Assembly: GCF_031755915.1 (NCBI RefSeq) | Contig: NC_083390.1 | Span: 13,299,001 to 13,363,000 of the forward strand | DNA from: Ziziphus jujuba | Lineage: Eukaryota > Streptophyta > Magnoliopsida > Rosales > Rhamnaceae | Direction of reading: 5' to 3' | DNA: 64,000 nt | In this document: positions 23,035 through 35,359 of the stretch, one piece after another | How positions within the stretch are numbered: the first letter of the stretch is position 1 | How the letters are laid out: each line of letters starts with the position of its first letter | Position numbers and translations under genes: made by a program | Notes under the pieces: model-generated | Seen by the model: only the letters and a program-made list of their open reading frames with translations | What the model was told of the DNA's origin: nothing | The model's database searches: none

Positions 23035-24061
23035 TGTGGAGTTTGGTGTGGTTTTGGGTTCACTTGGCTAAGAGTGTTGTACACAAGGTGTTAGTCTTGT
23101 GCACAACTTTTAATTTGATTTTTGGTTTGAAGTTTAGGTGATTTTTGTGTTTTTTTTTGGCATGGTGATATTTAGGCTTGTTAGGATTTTTGTTTTGAAG
23201 GAAGAAGAAGAGAAGATGTTAGAGTAAGCCACACAAGACTAAACAACATACTAATTCATCTTTGGTTTTCATTTATATAGATACAAAACTTGTCTCATAC
23301 ATGTGAGGTGTGTGTGGGACCAAATAGAAGTCTTTAAAATTCAAAATTTACACATTTCCCACTCAAAGTTATGATAAATAACCGTTCAACTACCAGCTTC
23401 ACATGTGAGTGCATAATTATGACAATAGTTGGTGAGATTTTGAATTTCAAAAAACTGTCTCTACCTAATCTTGTACTACTACTTTGACCAGATGGAAGGC
23501 TGGGATATCTTTATCGAAATTGCTTGAATTTTGTCATGTGGCATGTTAAAATATCAAGGATGAAATCTAGAGAAGACTAAATCCAAAAGAATTGGGAAAG
23601 ACCTCCAATTCATCTCAAACCTGTGGGCCATAACTGTTGGAAATCTCAGCAGTTATGTCAACTTGCAACCTGCATATCTTGGGATTCCCAAGGCCTTTTT
23701 GAGTCATTCCTTTTTTTTTATATTTTCATTTATATTTCTATTACAACATATCCAAAAATCACAATCTATTTCTAAAATCTCAGAGAACTCCAGCCCCAAC
23801 AATGGATCTATGTTGTTGGAAACATTGTTTCAAGCACATAGCCATTTTACAAAATAAAATCAATATCCAACAAAGAGACAATTCCTAAGATAAATAAAAT
23901 AAAACTTAGGCATTCAAAAGACACTAAAAGGAACATAAAACATAGATATAAATATTGCATTAGGTCATTCAACAAAATATTTCTTTTAAAAAAAGAAAGA
24001 GGGTGTAAACCTTGGTGGATTTTGGTTTGCACAAGGTGGCAAGATTACCACATTTTCAACA
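23035..24061 (-). repeat. Inverted copia-type solo LTR (1027 bp)
   Basis: Bounded by TG at 23035 and CA at 24061. Read on the minus strand it begins TGTTGAAAATGTGGTAATCTTGCC, closely like the start of the copia LTRs at 24614 and 47338, and has nearly the same length. A TATA-like ATATAAATG lies near 23270 on the minus strand. Flanks CAAGG (23030-23034) and TAAGG (24062-24066) are a 5-bp target duplication with one mismatch. Gag sequence resumes directly after it. Confidence 0.75.
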
Positions 24062-24613
24062 TAAGGTCAACATATAAACTTTCATAGGAAATAGTGATCC
24101 GAAGGTATATTTGGAATGGGAGTAGCTATGGAGATGATTTTCGATTGTCACAACTATTCGGAGGCCAAAAAAGTTAAATTGGCAGCTTTGGAGTTCGGAT
24201 ACTATGCACTCCAATGGTGGAATAATGAGCAAAGTACCTAAAGAAGAGTGGGAGATGAACCTATTACTACTTGGCGACAAATAAAAGGAGCCATGAGAAA
24301 GAGGTTTGTACCAAGTCATCACCATAGGTTGTTGTATCAAAGACTCTAATCATTATCACAAGGTAGTAGCACCATAGAGTAGTATCACCGTGGAGGGTTA
24401 CTACAAGGAGATGGAGATGCTCATGATGAGATTGAGTATGAATAAGGACAGAGAAGCCAGCATGGCAGGGTTTCTAGGTGGGTTGAATCGTGAGATAGCT
24501 AATCAATTGGAATTGTAACAATATATGGAATTGGAAGAGATGTTGTATGTGGGTATCAAACTTCAGAATGAATTCAAGAGGAGGGGCATAAGCACATGGC
24601 TTGGAGGAGTATC
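24062..24613 (+). pseudogene. Gag central part, broken
   Basis: Continues Gag after the solo LTR (VNI.TF.GNSDP, then [27 protein letters not shown]) with many stops. A short local duplication is visible near 24365-24400 (TAG/AGTA...CACC...TGGAG). Ends at GTATC, the target of the copia insertion. Confidence 0.7.
24609..24613 (+). repeat. Target-site duplication, left (GTATC)
   Basis: GTATC here and at 30813-30817 flank the copia element exactly. Removing the element and one copy restores Gag homology. Confidence 0.9.
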
Positions 24614-25623
24614 TGTTGAAATGTGGTGATCTTGCCACAATGTGCAAGGTAGTTCGGTTACACTTGCACTCTTTGTTTTGCAACATCAAAGACCAAACAT
24701 TATTTATGTTTATGCATTTTATTTTATCTTGTAATGTTTAAGAACAATATCCTTTTTGTAATGCCCTAAGCTCATTATCTAGCTTAAGGCCTTTTTTGTC
24801 TAGTTGCTAGAATTGTATTTCCAGCAACATAAGTCCACTTCCTTGGATTCTGTTTGAAGTAGGTTTGGGATTTGGACCTGAATTTTGGATATGATAAACT
24901 AGATATGCAGAGGAAGAATCAGAAAAAAGAATGGCCCAATTTGGAGCTGGGAAGGCTGAGTTAAGCTCAAAACAATCTGACCCTTGTGCAGTGTTGTTGC
25001 CCAAAAAAATGGGCAAAATGGGCAAAACTGCCTCGGGTTTGATTATTTTTGAATGGGTAAATGGACTTTTTTTTATCTGGTTTTTGGCTAGAACATAGTT
25101 TAATATTCCAAAAGGCTTCCCTCCAATTTTCAAGTCAAATGGAGCTGGTTTTCAAATTCAAATGCCTTAGACAAGTTGAACTGCCCATTAAAGAAGGTTT
25201 CTTGCATGCCCAGCACATTGATTAGAGTTAGTTGAGGTATTGGCTTGGTTGGTTACTTTTAATGCTTTTGTATTTATTGCTCAATATGGCAGCATGCCTT
25301 ATTGTCTTTTTGATGTATTTAAAAGTATGAAAATTGTAATGAAAAACGTTGAGAAAGAAAATATTCAAAAACAGATTTTGAAAAACAACATTTTTGGCTC
25401 TCTTTCTCTCATCTACTATATTTTGGTTTCTTCTTCTTCCCAAAAGCTAACAACCTTCTCAAGAACCCTAAACCTCCATTAAAACCAGAAACAAAACCTA
25501 AACAAACCCAAAAAAAAAAAAACAAAATCAAGAACCAAGAACCAACAACAATCATTCTTGACTAACACCTTGAATGATTGTGCTCTAGGGTACAACAACA
25601 TAAACCTACACCAAATTCCATCA
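24614..25623 (+). repeat. Copia element 1, 5' LTR (1010 bp)
   Basis: Starts TGTTGAAATGTGG and ends TTCCATCA, directly followed by the primer site. A TATA-like TATTTAAAAG lies near 25316-25325. Confidence 0.92.
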
Positions 25624-25635
25624 TGGTATCAGAGC
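25624..25635 (+). promoter_or_regulatory. Primer binding site, copia element 1
   Basis: TGGTATCAGAGC directly abuts the LTR end, with no spacer, unlike the two-base spacer of the gypsy elements. Confidence 0.92.
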
Positions 25636-25828
25636 ATAGTGTAATTTCTTAGGACCTTGTGAGCTTTCAACCTAGACCATTTTATTTGTGAGAGGATCCC
25701 CCACCTGAAGCCTTCCAACCGAAACCAAAACCTCCCAAAAAGACTAGTTGAAACTCACCAAAACACCACCACTCGAGAGCTTGTTCTTGTGTCCATTTTT
25801 CAAAACTTTTCAAAAACCATTTTTTCAA

Positions 25829-28800
25829 ATGGCCCCATAATCCTTTGCAACCCCAACACCACCTAAGTTTGAAGGCCAAAACTATTCCATTTGGAGTATA
25901 AAAATGAAAGCCTACCTTCAAGCCTTTGGTTTATGGGAAGTCATAGAAGAAGGTTATGTAGTGGAGGAGTTGAGAGCTAATGCAACCCAAGCACAAAGAA
26001 ATGCACATGAGGCCGAAGTTGCCAAGGGGTTCAAGGCCCTCACTGCCTTGCACTCCTCCATGAGTGATTCCATTTTTACAAGGATAATGTCATGCACAAG
26101 TGCTAGAGAGGTTTGGATAAAGCTTCAAGAGGAGTTCCATGGAAATACTAGAACTCGGCAAATGCAAGTTTTAAACCTAAGAAGAGAGTTTGAGACCTTG
26201 AAGATGAAGGAGAATGAGCTTGTCAAGGATTTCATGGAAAGGATGCTCAAAGTGATAAATCAAATTCGGGTCCTTGGTGAGCAATTGACCAATCAAAGGG
26301 TAGTAGAGAAAGTATTGGTGAGCTTACCCGAAAGGTTTGAAGCTAAGATTTCCTCCCTTGAAGAATCTAAAAATCTTAGTGAAATAATCTTGAGTGAGCT
26401 CATCAATGCTCTTCAAGAAACAGAACAAAGGAGAGCCATTAAAAAGGAGGAGACCATAGAGAGTGCATTCTATGGTGGCCACGGCAACAAAAAGAAGAAT
26501 AAAGGAAGGAAGAGCAACAACACCAACCAAACCGGTTTTACAACCAACAACAACACAAACAACAACAAAAGTGGATGGAATCAACAACAACAACAACAAA
26601 GCCATCAAAACCGAGGAGGGCATCCACCTTGCCCTCATTGCAAGAAGCTTAGACATCCACCATCCAAGTGTTTTTGGAGGCCGGATGCATCTTGTGAAAG
26701 ATGTGGAGGAAAAGGCCACATTGCCAAAGTATGCAAGCAAAGGAGACAACAAGCCAATGTGGTTAATGAAGAAGCCGAGAACCTATTTGTGGCCACATGC
26801 CTTAAAGCCACAAGTAGTGGTCTCGGTTGGCTTGTGGATAGTGGTTGCTCACACCACATGAGTTTCCAAAAGGATGGCTTTATGGAGCTTAACCGAAACT
26901 ACAAAACCAAAGTGAAGATTGGTGATGGCCTGTTCATGAAAGTAGAAGGCAAAGGAGATGTGTGCTTGAACACCAAGGAAGGTACCAAAATTATAAAAGA
27001 TGTGCTATATGTTCCTAGTTTGTGTGAAAACTTGCTTAGTGTAGCACAATTGGTAGAAAGAGGCTTTGCTTTAAATTTTGCAAAAGATGGATGTATTATA
27101 TATGATGCTTATGGTAATGAGCTGTTGAAGGTACCATTGAAGGAGAAAACCTAGTTAAGAATGAACAAGCCTTAAAAACCAAAGTGGAGTCCATTTCTCA
27201 ACTTTGGCATAAAAGGCTTGGGCATTCTAGCTATGGTGCCATGAAAAACACCAATGCCATTGTGAAGGACATGCCAAAGATTGAGGAGATGAAAAGCCTA
27301 TGTGATGTATGCCAACTAGGGAAATCCACACGGCTTCCATTCCCTAAAGCTGGTTCATGGAGAGCTAAGGAGAAGCTTGAGCTAGTCCATTCGGATGTGT
27401 GTGGACCAATGAGTTTGTCATCAATTGGAGGATGTAAGTACTTCCTAACCTTCATTGATGACTACTCAAGGGTGTGTTGGGTATATTTTCTAACAACCAA
27501 GTCACAAGTGCTTGAGAAGTTCATGGAATTCAAGAAGATGGTGGAAACCCAAAGCAATGCAAAGATGAAGTGCTTGAGAACTGACAATGGTGGAGAATAT
27601 ACAAGTTTGGCTATGGAGGATTTTGCAAAGAAAATGGAATGGTGCATCAATTCACAACACCATACACACCACAACAAAATGGTGTTTGTGAGAGGAAAAA
27701 TAGGACCTTGATGGAGATGGCAAGGTGCATGATACATGAGAAGAACATGCAAAAGAAGTTTTGGACAGAAGCCATATACACGGCTAGCTACGTCCAAAAT
27801 CGAGCATACACCAAAGCCAATGAGTCCAAGACACCCTATGAGATATGGTATGGAGAAAAACCATCTTTGGACAACATAAAAATCTTTGGAAGTGTTTGTT
27901 TTCTTCATGTTCATCCACACATGAGAGACAAGCTTGACAAAAGGGCAAATGTGGGCATCTTGGTCGGCTTTAGTGAGGTTACCAAAGGTTTTAGGGTTTT
28001 CAACTTGGAAACCAAGAAACGTGTGGTAATAAGGGATGTGAGGATTGATGAAGATGCTATTTGGGATTGGACAAAGGAGGAGCTTCTTGTCCATGAAGAT
28101 AATGCTCGGTTGGATGATGAAGAAGAAGAAACCAATGACAATGACAATGAAGAAAATGAAGATGATGAGGAGGATGCACTTGAGACCATTGGAGCCGAAT
28201 TGGAGATTGGAGACGGTGTTAGAAGAGAAAGGCCATTGCTTAAAATATATGAAAGGTGCAATGTTGCCTTGAGTGATCCTACCAATGCTCAAGAAGCTAT
28301 GCAAAAGAAAGAGTGGATGGAGGCCATGCAAACCGAAATGGATATGATAGAAAAGAATGAAACTTGGTCTTTAGTTTCTAAACCTAAAAACAAGAAACCA
28401 ATTGGTGTAAAGTGGATCTTTAGGACCAAGTTCAACCCGGATGGAACAATATGCAAGCACAAGGCAAGGCTTATGGAAAAAGGCTATGCACAACAAGCGG
28501 GTGTAGATTATGGAGAGACGTTTGCACCGGTTGCAAGAATGGAGACCATAAGGCTCATCCTATCCATCTCGGCCTCAATGTCATGGAAGGTGTACCACCT
28601 TGATGTAAAGTCGGCTTTCTTGAATGGTGTGCTTCAAGAGGAGGTTTATGTCAAGCAACCCGAGGGCTTCATTGTTCAAGGACATGAGGACAAAGTCTAC
28701 CATCTACACAAGGCACTTTACGGGTTAAAGCAAGCACCTAGGGCTTGGTATGGCAAGATTGATGGTTACTTGACCTACCAAGGCTTTAGGAGGAGTCCAA

Positions 28801-29816
28801 ATGAGCCAACACTATACATAAGGAATGAAGAAGGCATGATTGTTATCTCACTCTATGTGGATGATTTGTTGGTCACGGGTGAAAATGAAAAGAATGTGGA
28901 AATTTTGAAAAATGAACTTGAAAAGGAGTTTGACATGTCAAGCCTTGGTGAAATGAATTACTTCCTTGGAGTGGAAGTGATGCAATGCTCTAGGGGTATT
29001 TTCATATCTCAAGAGAAATACATCAAAGATCTTTTAAAAAAGTTCAACCTTGATGAATGCAAGCCAATGTCAACACCAATGAGCCAAGGAGACAAATACA
29101 AGAAGGAGGATGGCACACCAAAGGTAAACCCGACCCTATATAGAAGCATGATAGGAAGTTTGCTCTATATATGTTCATCAAGACTGGATATTATGCATGC
29201 CACATGTGTTTTGTCTAGATATATGCAAGCACCATCCCAAAACCATTTTGTAGGTGCCAAAAGAATTCTTAGATACTTAAATGGAACACAAGACTTTGGA
29301 GTTTGGTATGATAGGCAATATGTGATGAGATTAATGGCCTACTCGGATAGTGATTGGGCTGGATGCTTGGATGATATGAAGAGCACTTCGGGGTATCTTT
29401 TCTCACTTGGTAGTGGACCATTCTCATGGAATGCAAAGAAGCAAGCAACAACCGCTCAAAGCACTGCCGAAGCCGAGTACATTGCTTGCTCTTCATGTGC
29501 AAATCAATGCATTTGACTTAGGAAATTATTGGAGGACCTTGGTTATCCTCAAGAGGGTTCAACCATCATCAAATGTGACAACACTTCAGCCATATCAATA
29601 GCCAAGAACCCCGTTCAACATGGAAGGACAAAACACATACCGGTGAAGTATCACTCTTTGAGGGAGTTTGAAGAAAATGGAGAAGTAAGCTTGGAATATA
29701 TCAAGACCGAAGATAACCTTGCAGATTTCTTCACCAAGCCACTTCCAAAAGCAAGATTTGAGACCTTGAGGAAGCTTCTAAATATTTCAAGCAAGAACAC
29801 CAAGGAGGAGTGTTGA
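25829..29816 (+). pseudogene. Copia gag-pol polyprotein, element 1 (four lesions)
   Basis: Starts at ATG 25829, followed at once by TAA 25838-25840 where the sister has CAA. Domains in order: UBN2-type Gag (about 25880-26420), a glutamine/asparagine-rich stretch, a CCHC zinc knuckle (26693-26734), aspartic protease (DSG at 26837), GAG-pre-integrase (27199-27330), integrase core with DNGGEYTS and PQQNGVCERKN (27380-27950). An acidic spacer follows, then RT (28340-29100, YVDD 28854-28865) and RNase H (29330-29790). Against the sister element there is a 13-bp deletion near 27149, a one-T deletion near 27622, and TGA 29514-29516 replacing Trp. The final stop TGA 29814-29816 lies inside the 3' LTR. 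Copia lineage not determined. Confidence 0.9.
29802..29810 (+). promoter_or_regulatory. Polypurine tract, copia element 1
   Basis: AAGGAGGAG directly precedes the 3' LTR. Confidence 0.85.
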
Positions 29817-30812
29817 AATGTGGTGATCTTGCCAGAATGTGCAAGGTAGTTCGGTTACACTTGCACTCTTTGTTTTGCAACATCAAAGACCAAACATTAT
29901 TTATGTTTATACATTTTATTTTATCTTGTAATGTTTAAGAACAATATCCTTTTTGTAATGCCCTAAGCTCATTATCAAGCTTAAGGCCTTTTTTGTCTAG
30001 TTGTTGGAATTGTATTTCCAGCAACATAAGTCCACTTCCTTGGATGCCGTTTGCAGTAGGTTTGGGATTTGGACTTGAATTTTGGATATGATAAACTAGA
30101 TATGTAGAGGAAGAATCAGAAAAAAGAATGGCCCAATTTGGAGCTGGGAAGGCTGAGTTAAGCCCAAAACAATCTGACCCTTGTGCAGTGTTGTTGCCCA
30201 GAAAAATGGGCAAAACTGCCTCGGGTTTGATTATTTTTGAATGGGTAAATGGACTTTGTTTTATTTGGTTTTTGGTTAGAACATAGTTTAATATTCAAAA
30301 AGGCTTCCCTCCAATTTTCAAGTCAAATGAAGCTGGTTTTCAAATTCAAATGCCTTAGACAAGCTGAACTGCCCATTAAAGAAGGTTTCTTGCATGCCCA
30401 GCACATTGATTAGAGTTAGTTGAAGTAGTTTGGCTTGGTTGGTTACTTTTAATGCTTTTGCATTTATTGCTCAATATGGCAGAATGACTTATTGTCTTTT
30501 TGATGTATTTAAAAGTATGAAAATTGTAATGAAAAACGTTGAGAAAGAAAATATTCAAAAACAGATTTTGAAAAACAACATTTTTGGCTCTCTTTCTCTC
30601 ATCTACTATATTTTGGTTTCTTCTTCTTCCCAAAAGCTAAAAACCTTCTCAAGAACCCTAAACCTCCATTAAAACCAGAAACAAAACCTAAACAAACCCA
30701 AAAAAGAAAAACAAAATCAAGAACCAAGAACCAACAACAATCATTCTTGACTAACAACTTGAATGATTGTGCTCTATGGTACAACAACATTAACCTACAC
30801 CAAATTCCATCG
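29811..30812 (+). repeat. Copia element 1, 3' LTR (1002 bp)
   Basis: Begins TGTTGAAATG and ends CCATCG where the 5' LTR has CCATCA, so the terminal CA has mutated to CG. The right target duplication follows at 30813-30817. Confidence 0.9.
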
Positions 30813-31701
30813 GTATCAAACAGTGGGAGATCAAATCCAAGTGTTTGGAGAAGCAATCCCACATATGACAACAAGCCAAAACCGAAACTAGGTGATGAAA
30901 GCACCAATCGGCCAAAAAGGGAAGCTAAAATTGAATATGTCCAAGCACCAAGGAATGAAGGTAAATCTGATCCTAAACCTTCTAGAACTCATGATATTTT
31001 GTGTTTTAAGTGCTCGGGGTGAGGACACATCGCTAGCCAATGCCAAATAGGAGAATCATGGTACTGAAAGGTAATGGTGAGTTAGAAACCGAAAGTGAAG
31101 AAAGTGATGCTGAAACCGAAGGGCATGATGAATCCGAAACACTCAAGGCTTCAAAGGCTAAATTGATTTTGGTGGCAAGAAGGGTTCTAATCGTGTACAA
31201 AGATGAAGAACAAATTCAAAGAGAGAATATTTTCCACAACATATGCAAAATTCAAGGTAACATTTGTAATATGATAGTTGATAGTGGAAGATGTGCAAAT
31301 GTAATTAGTAATTTGGTAGTTATAAATTGGGGTTAGCAACCATGAAACATCCAGAATCATATAGATTACAATGGCTTAATGATAGTGGTGAGACAAAAGT
31401 AAATAAACAAGCCAAAGTAAAATTCAACATTGATAAGTATGTGGATGTTGTATTGTGTGATGTTGTTCCTATACCTGCGGGTCATATTTTGTTGGGTAGG
31501 CCATGCCAATTTGATAAGGATGCCATGCATTATGGGAGAGAGAATTCTATTGTATTTAAATTTAAAAGGGAAAAGGTCAAACTGGAGACACCAACTCCAG
31601 AGAAGGTATTTAGAGATCAACTTCGAATACAACAAAGGAAGGAGGCCGAAAAGCTCAAAGAAAAGGCTAGTATGGCACCCACAGCTTCAACAACTATTTA
31701 A
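30813..31701 (+). pseudogene. Gag C-terminus, zinc knuckle and protease of the gypsy element, broken
   Basis: Gag resumes after the copia insertion. The zinc knuckle is damaged: CFKCSG is followed by TGA (31020-31022), and a base is lost shortly after (near 31044). The protease segment has VDSGRCANVIS (about 31278) with DSG kept, a frame change near 31327, then ILLGRPCQF. TAA at 31699 ends the last open stretch. Confidence 0.8.
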
Positions 31702-32363
31702 GGGAACAAGGACATGCAAGAACAACCAGGTAAGTGTCCTAAACTCAAATTAGGGGAGAAAGAAAGAGAGAAACCTAAGAGTGTGAGAAAGTTAGAAAAA
31801 GTCAAGAATGTGGGCAAAAGTGAGATGGCCGAGATAGAGAAAGAAAAAGAAATAAAAGAGAGAAAAAATAAATAATTTTTATCTTAGTTTTGGGGATGTT
31901 AATAAAGCCATTTTAAATAAGAAACCATTGGTGGTCATGATTTATAAAGATAATTATTTGAGTGATCAAGCTAATCCCGAAGAACTTGAATTGCCAAGTT
32001 CTATTTCTTCTCTTTTGCAGGAATTCGATGATGTCTTTCTGAAAAATTCCTAATGGTTTACCACCTATTCGAGGGATTGTACATCAAATTGATTTTGTTT
32101 CAAGAGCTGCAATTCAAAATAGGCCTACATATAGAAGTAATCTCGAGGAGACAAAGGAGCTACAAAGACAGGTAAGTGAGTTGCTTGATAAAGAATAAAT
32201 TAGAGAAAGTATGAGTTCATGTGCTGTTCCAATATTATTAGTCCCTAAAAAGATGGTTTATGGCACATGTGTGTAGATTGTAGACTATAAATAATATTAC
32301 CATTAAATATAGGCATCCAATTCCTAGGTTAGATGACATGTTAGATGAATTGCATGTGCATGT
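31702..32363 (+). pseudogene. Linker and RT N-terminal region, heavily degraded
   Basis: The lysine-rich linker, [11 protein letters not shown] and the start of RT (FDDVF, then PPIRGIVHQIDF at about 32068) are recognisable across several frames. Unlike the non-autonomous copies, this element runs on into genuine RT. Stops and frame changes are numerous. Confidence 0.65.
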
Positions 32364-32790
32364 ATGTTTACAAAAATTGATCTCACTAGTGGATATCATC
32401 AAATTAGAATGGAAGAGGGGGATGAATGGAAAACCGCATTTAAGACTAAGTATGGATTGTATGAATGGTTAGTGATGCCTTTTCGTTTAACTAATGCACC
32501 TAGTACTTTCATGAGATTAATGAATCATATCATGCGTCCATTCATTAGAAAATTTATGGTTGTTTATTTTGATGATATCCTTATATATAGTTGGCATGTA
32601 GATGAGCATGTAGAACATCTTAGGAAAGTTTTAAATATTCTTAGGAAGGAAAGGTTGTTTGTTAACTTAAAAAAAGTGTGATTTTTGCAAAAGTGAACCT
32701 GTTTTTCTCAGATTTGTTATAAGTGCTATAGGAATTAAAGTTGATCAATCCAAGGTGAAAGCAATCTAAGAGTGACTGAAACCTACCTCC
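32364..32790 (+). pseudogene. Reverse transcriptase core of the gypsy element
   Basis: Open from 32364 to 32681. Contains [22 protein letters not shown] and the catalytic YFDD (32565-32576), then LFVNLKK, where an extra A shifts the frame. [15 protein letters not shown] and STFMRLMNH are the wording I associate with CRM-lineage chromoviruses (from memory). It would copy element RNA into cDNA if intact. Confidence 0.85.
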
Positions 32791-33375
32791 ATTACCTAAG
32801 TGAGGAGCTTTCATGGTTTGGCTAGTTTTTATTGAAGATTTGTCAAGGATTTTAGCACCATCACAACACCTTTAACTGAAGTTGTAAAGAAGAATGTTGG
32901 CTTTAAATGAGGGGAAATACAAGAAAAATCTTTTAATTTGTTAAAAGAAAAATGAACCAATGCACCTTTACTAGTTTTGCCAAATTTTTCTAAGACTTTT
33001 GAAATTGAGTTTGATGCTTTGGGTGTAGGTGTTGAAGCTGTCTTAAGACAAGAAGGAAGATCCATAGCTTATTTTAGTGAGAAATTGAATGGAGCTGCAC
33101 TAAACTATCTGATTTACAACAAAAAGATGTATGTCTTGGTGAAAGCTTTGGAAACATGGCGGTGTTATTTAATCCTAAAGGAGTTTGTGATTCATATGGA
33201 TCATGAATCTTCGAAGCACATTAAAGGTCAATGGAAGCTCAATTGAAGGCATGCTAAGTGGATTGAGTTCAATGAAACATTTTCTCACGTCATTCGCTAC
33301 AAGAAAGGTAAGGAAAATGTGGTCACTGATGCATTATCTCGAAGGTATGTATTGTTTTCTACCTTAGATGCTAGA
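32791..33375 (+). pseudogene. RT connection and RNase H of the gypsy element
   Basis: RT connection residues to about 32960, then RNase H ([19 protein letters not shown] at about 32998, [26 protein letters not shown]) open in 32977-33246, continuing past a stop to ADALSRR-like sequence near 33330. Confidence 0.8.
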
Positions 33376-34427
33376 TTGCTTGGATTTGAACAATTAAAAA
33401 GACTTTGTGAGCATGATAGTGACTTTGAAGGAATATTTAGGATGTGGTCAAAACATGGTTTTAATAAATTACATCTTTGACGGGTATTTTTTTAAGGAAA
33501 ACAAACTTTATATGCTTAGTTGTAGCATTAGAGAATTGTTAGTGAGGGAAGGTCATGGTGGTCGTTTAATGGGTTATTTTGGTGCTTTAAAAACTTTATC
33601 CTTGCTGCAAGAACATTTTTATTGGCCTAACATAAGGAGAGATGTGGAGAGAATATGTGAAAAATACTTGAAGTGTCGAAAATCCGAGTCCAAGTTGAAT
33701 CTGCGCTGTTTGTACCTCCCATTTCCGATTCCTTCATTTCCTTGGGTGGATTTGTCTATGGATTTTATTCTTAGTTTACCTAGGTCACAGATATGTAAGG
33801 ATTTAATTTTTGTGTCTGTGCATAGATTTTCTAGGATGGCATATTTTATTGCATGTAATAAAATTGATGATGCATCTAATGTTGCTAACTTATTTTTTAA
33901 GGAAATTGTAAGATTACATGGAATGCCTAAAATAATTGTTTCAGATAGGGATGCTAAGTTTTTAAGTTATTTTTAGAAAACTTTGTGGGCTAGGTTATGA
34001 ACTAAACTTTCATTTTGAACTATTTATCATCCACAAACAGACCGACAAACTGAAGTAGTAAATAGAACTTTGTCTACATTGTTACGGGCTTTAATTAGTA
34101 GACATTTAAGAACATGGGAGGAATGTCTGCCACATGTTGAATTTGCTTATACTAGTTCCTTAAATTCAGCCACTAAATGGACATCATTTAAGATTAGGTT
34201 TGGTTGCATTTAAGGAATGAGAGATTTTCCAAACAAAGGAAGTACAAGCTTATGCCGCGTGGAGATGGACCCTTTCAAGTTTTATAGTGGATTAATGAAA
34301 ATGCTTGCAAACTTGACTTACCGAGTGAGTATAATGTTAGTGCTAAATTTAATGTTGCTGAATTATCTTGATTTTCTACAAGTGGCGATTTTGATTTGAT
34401 GGCAAATCCTTTTCAAGAGGAGGGGAA
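33376..34427 (+). pseudogene. Integrase of the gypsy element, C-terminal deletion
   Basis: Zinc-binding region with one cysteine lost (ICEKYLKC where the relative at 42138 has CARCIKC). Catalytic core has MDF near 33758 and IVSDRDAKF near 33936, then a stop at 33974 and [15 protein letters not shown] in another frame. After TSFKIRFG (about 34200) a deletion joins directly to WLHLRNERF of the C-terminal region. The purine tract AAGAGGAGGGGAA precedes the LTR. Confidence 0.8.
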
Positions 34428-35359
34428 TGATGAGAATCCGCCCATGCCCGTACAACCAACTACCCGCTGAGGTGCTAATCCAATATAGATGGAGACTGGA
34501 CCAATCACTAGATCTTAAGCCCAAAGATTTAAGGACAACTTGGCTGCCTTTATATAGGAAATTATCAATTCTCGAAAGGGCTTATCCATACCTGAAGATA
34601 TAAAGCCTAATTTAAGCATCCAATTGGTGGAGGCCGATACGGACCCAGGTAGCTATTTTCTTGCAAATATGGACTTTGGATAGCATGTAATGGCTCCAAC
34701 ACTTCATGGATTCAGTAAATGGCATCCTACATGGCATATGGGAGCTGATTTGGAGCATTTACATGCTGGAATTTGATCAAAGTTAGCTTAGTGGTCAAAC
34801 TAGTCAACTAGTTTCCTAATTTGATTTTTAGGAAATTAGTCTTTTATTTGGTTTTTATTTATTTATTTGCTAGACAATCAACTTAGGAAAGTTATTATTT
34901 TATTATTTTCATTGTAAATTAATCAATTCCTAATTCAAAATAAAGGAATGAATTAATAAAAAATAGAATTAGGGAAGGAATGGAATTTCAGCCACATTAG
35001 GAAATTGACATTTTGTGGCTGGTTTTCTCTTAGATATTTAGGGTTTATTGCTTTGTGAATTTAACCTATTTAAGGGTTATTTTTCAATAAGAATGCACCT
35101 TGAATATTACTCAGAAAATAAATTATGAGATAGAATTCTCTTAGTTCTCTTTGAACACCTAAAACACCATTAGAGAGTGAGTGTTTAGCTTTGACTTATC
35201 AATATGGCTTCCATAACCTATTATAACCTCTTCATGATAGAAAGGTTTCTAATCACAGGTTGGTTAGGGGTTAAGATTTTTCCATAGGATCCTTAACTTA
35301 ATTAAGATTCAGGCTAATATAATATAGGTTTAAGTATGAGTCGACCTAGGTTTGTATCA
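34428..35359 (+). repeat. Family A 3' LTR (932 bp)
   Basis: Starts TGATGAGAATCC and ends TTTGTATCA. Shorter than the 1139-bp form through internal deletions. Contains the hairpin (near 34917), the telobox-like TTAGGGTTT and CTATTTAAGGG. The flank GTAAC (35360-35364) is the predicted target duplication, its partner lying outside the window. Confidence 0.85.

Larger units (their letters stand above)
24614..30812 (+). mobile_element. Ty1/copia element 1 (complete structure, broken genes)
   Basis: 5' LTR, adjacent primer site, a single gag-pol frame in copia order (protease, integrase, RT, RNase H), purine tract and 3' LTR. The 5-bp target duplication is GTATC. The two LTRs differ at a number of positions, so the insertion is not recent. 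A sister element lies at 47338-53190. Confidence 0.92.
21265..35359 (+). mobile_element. Degraded autonomous-type family A gypsy element with nested insertions
   Basis: Shortened LTR, mutated primer site, leader, Gag, protease, RT, RNase H, integrase, purine tract and a 932-bp 3' LTR occur in normal order. They are interrupted by an inverted copia-type solo LTR (23035-24061) and a copia element (24614-30812). All reading frames are broken. It is the best example here of the enzyme-bearing partner type for the non-autonomous copies. Confidence 0.8.

Noticed and set aside
23031..23141. C-terminal extension WSLVWFWVHLAKS... of the Gag fragment as a novel domain
   Set aside because: It is translation of the inserted solo LTR starting at 23035.
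27462..28331. Long minus-strand open frame of 289 codons (also 50569-51189)
   Set aside because: It is antisense to copia integrase/RT, has no recognisable domain, and is a shadow of the real frame.
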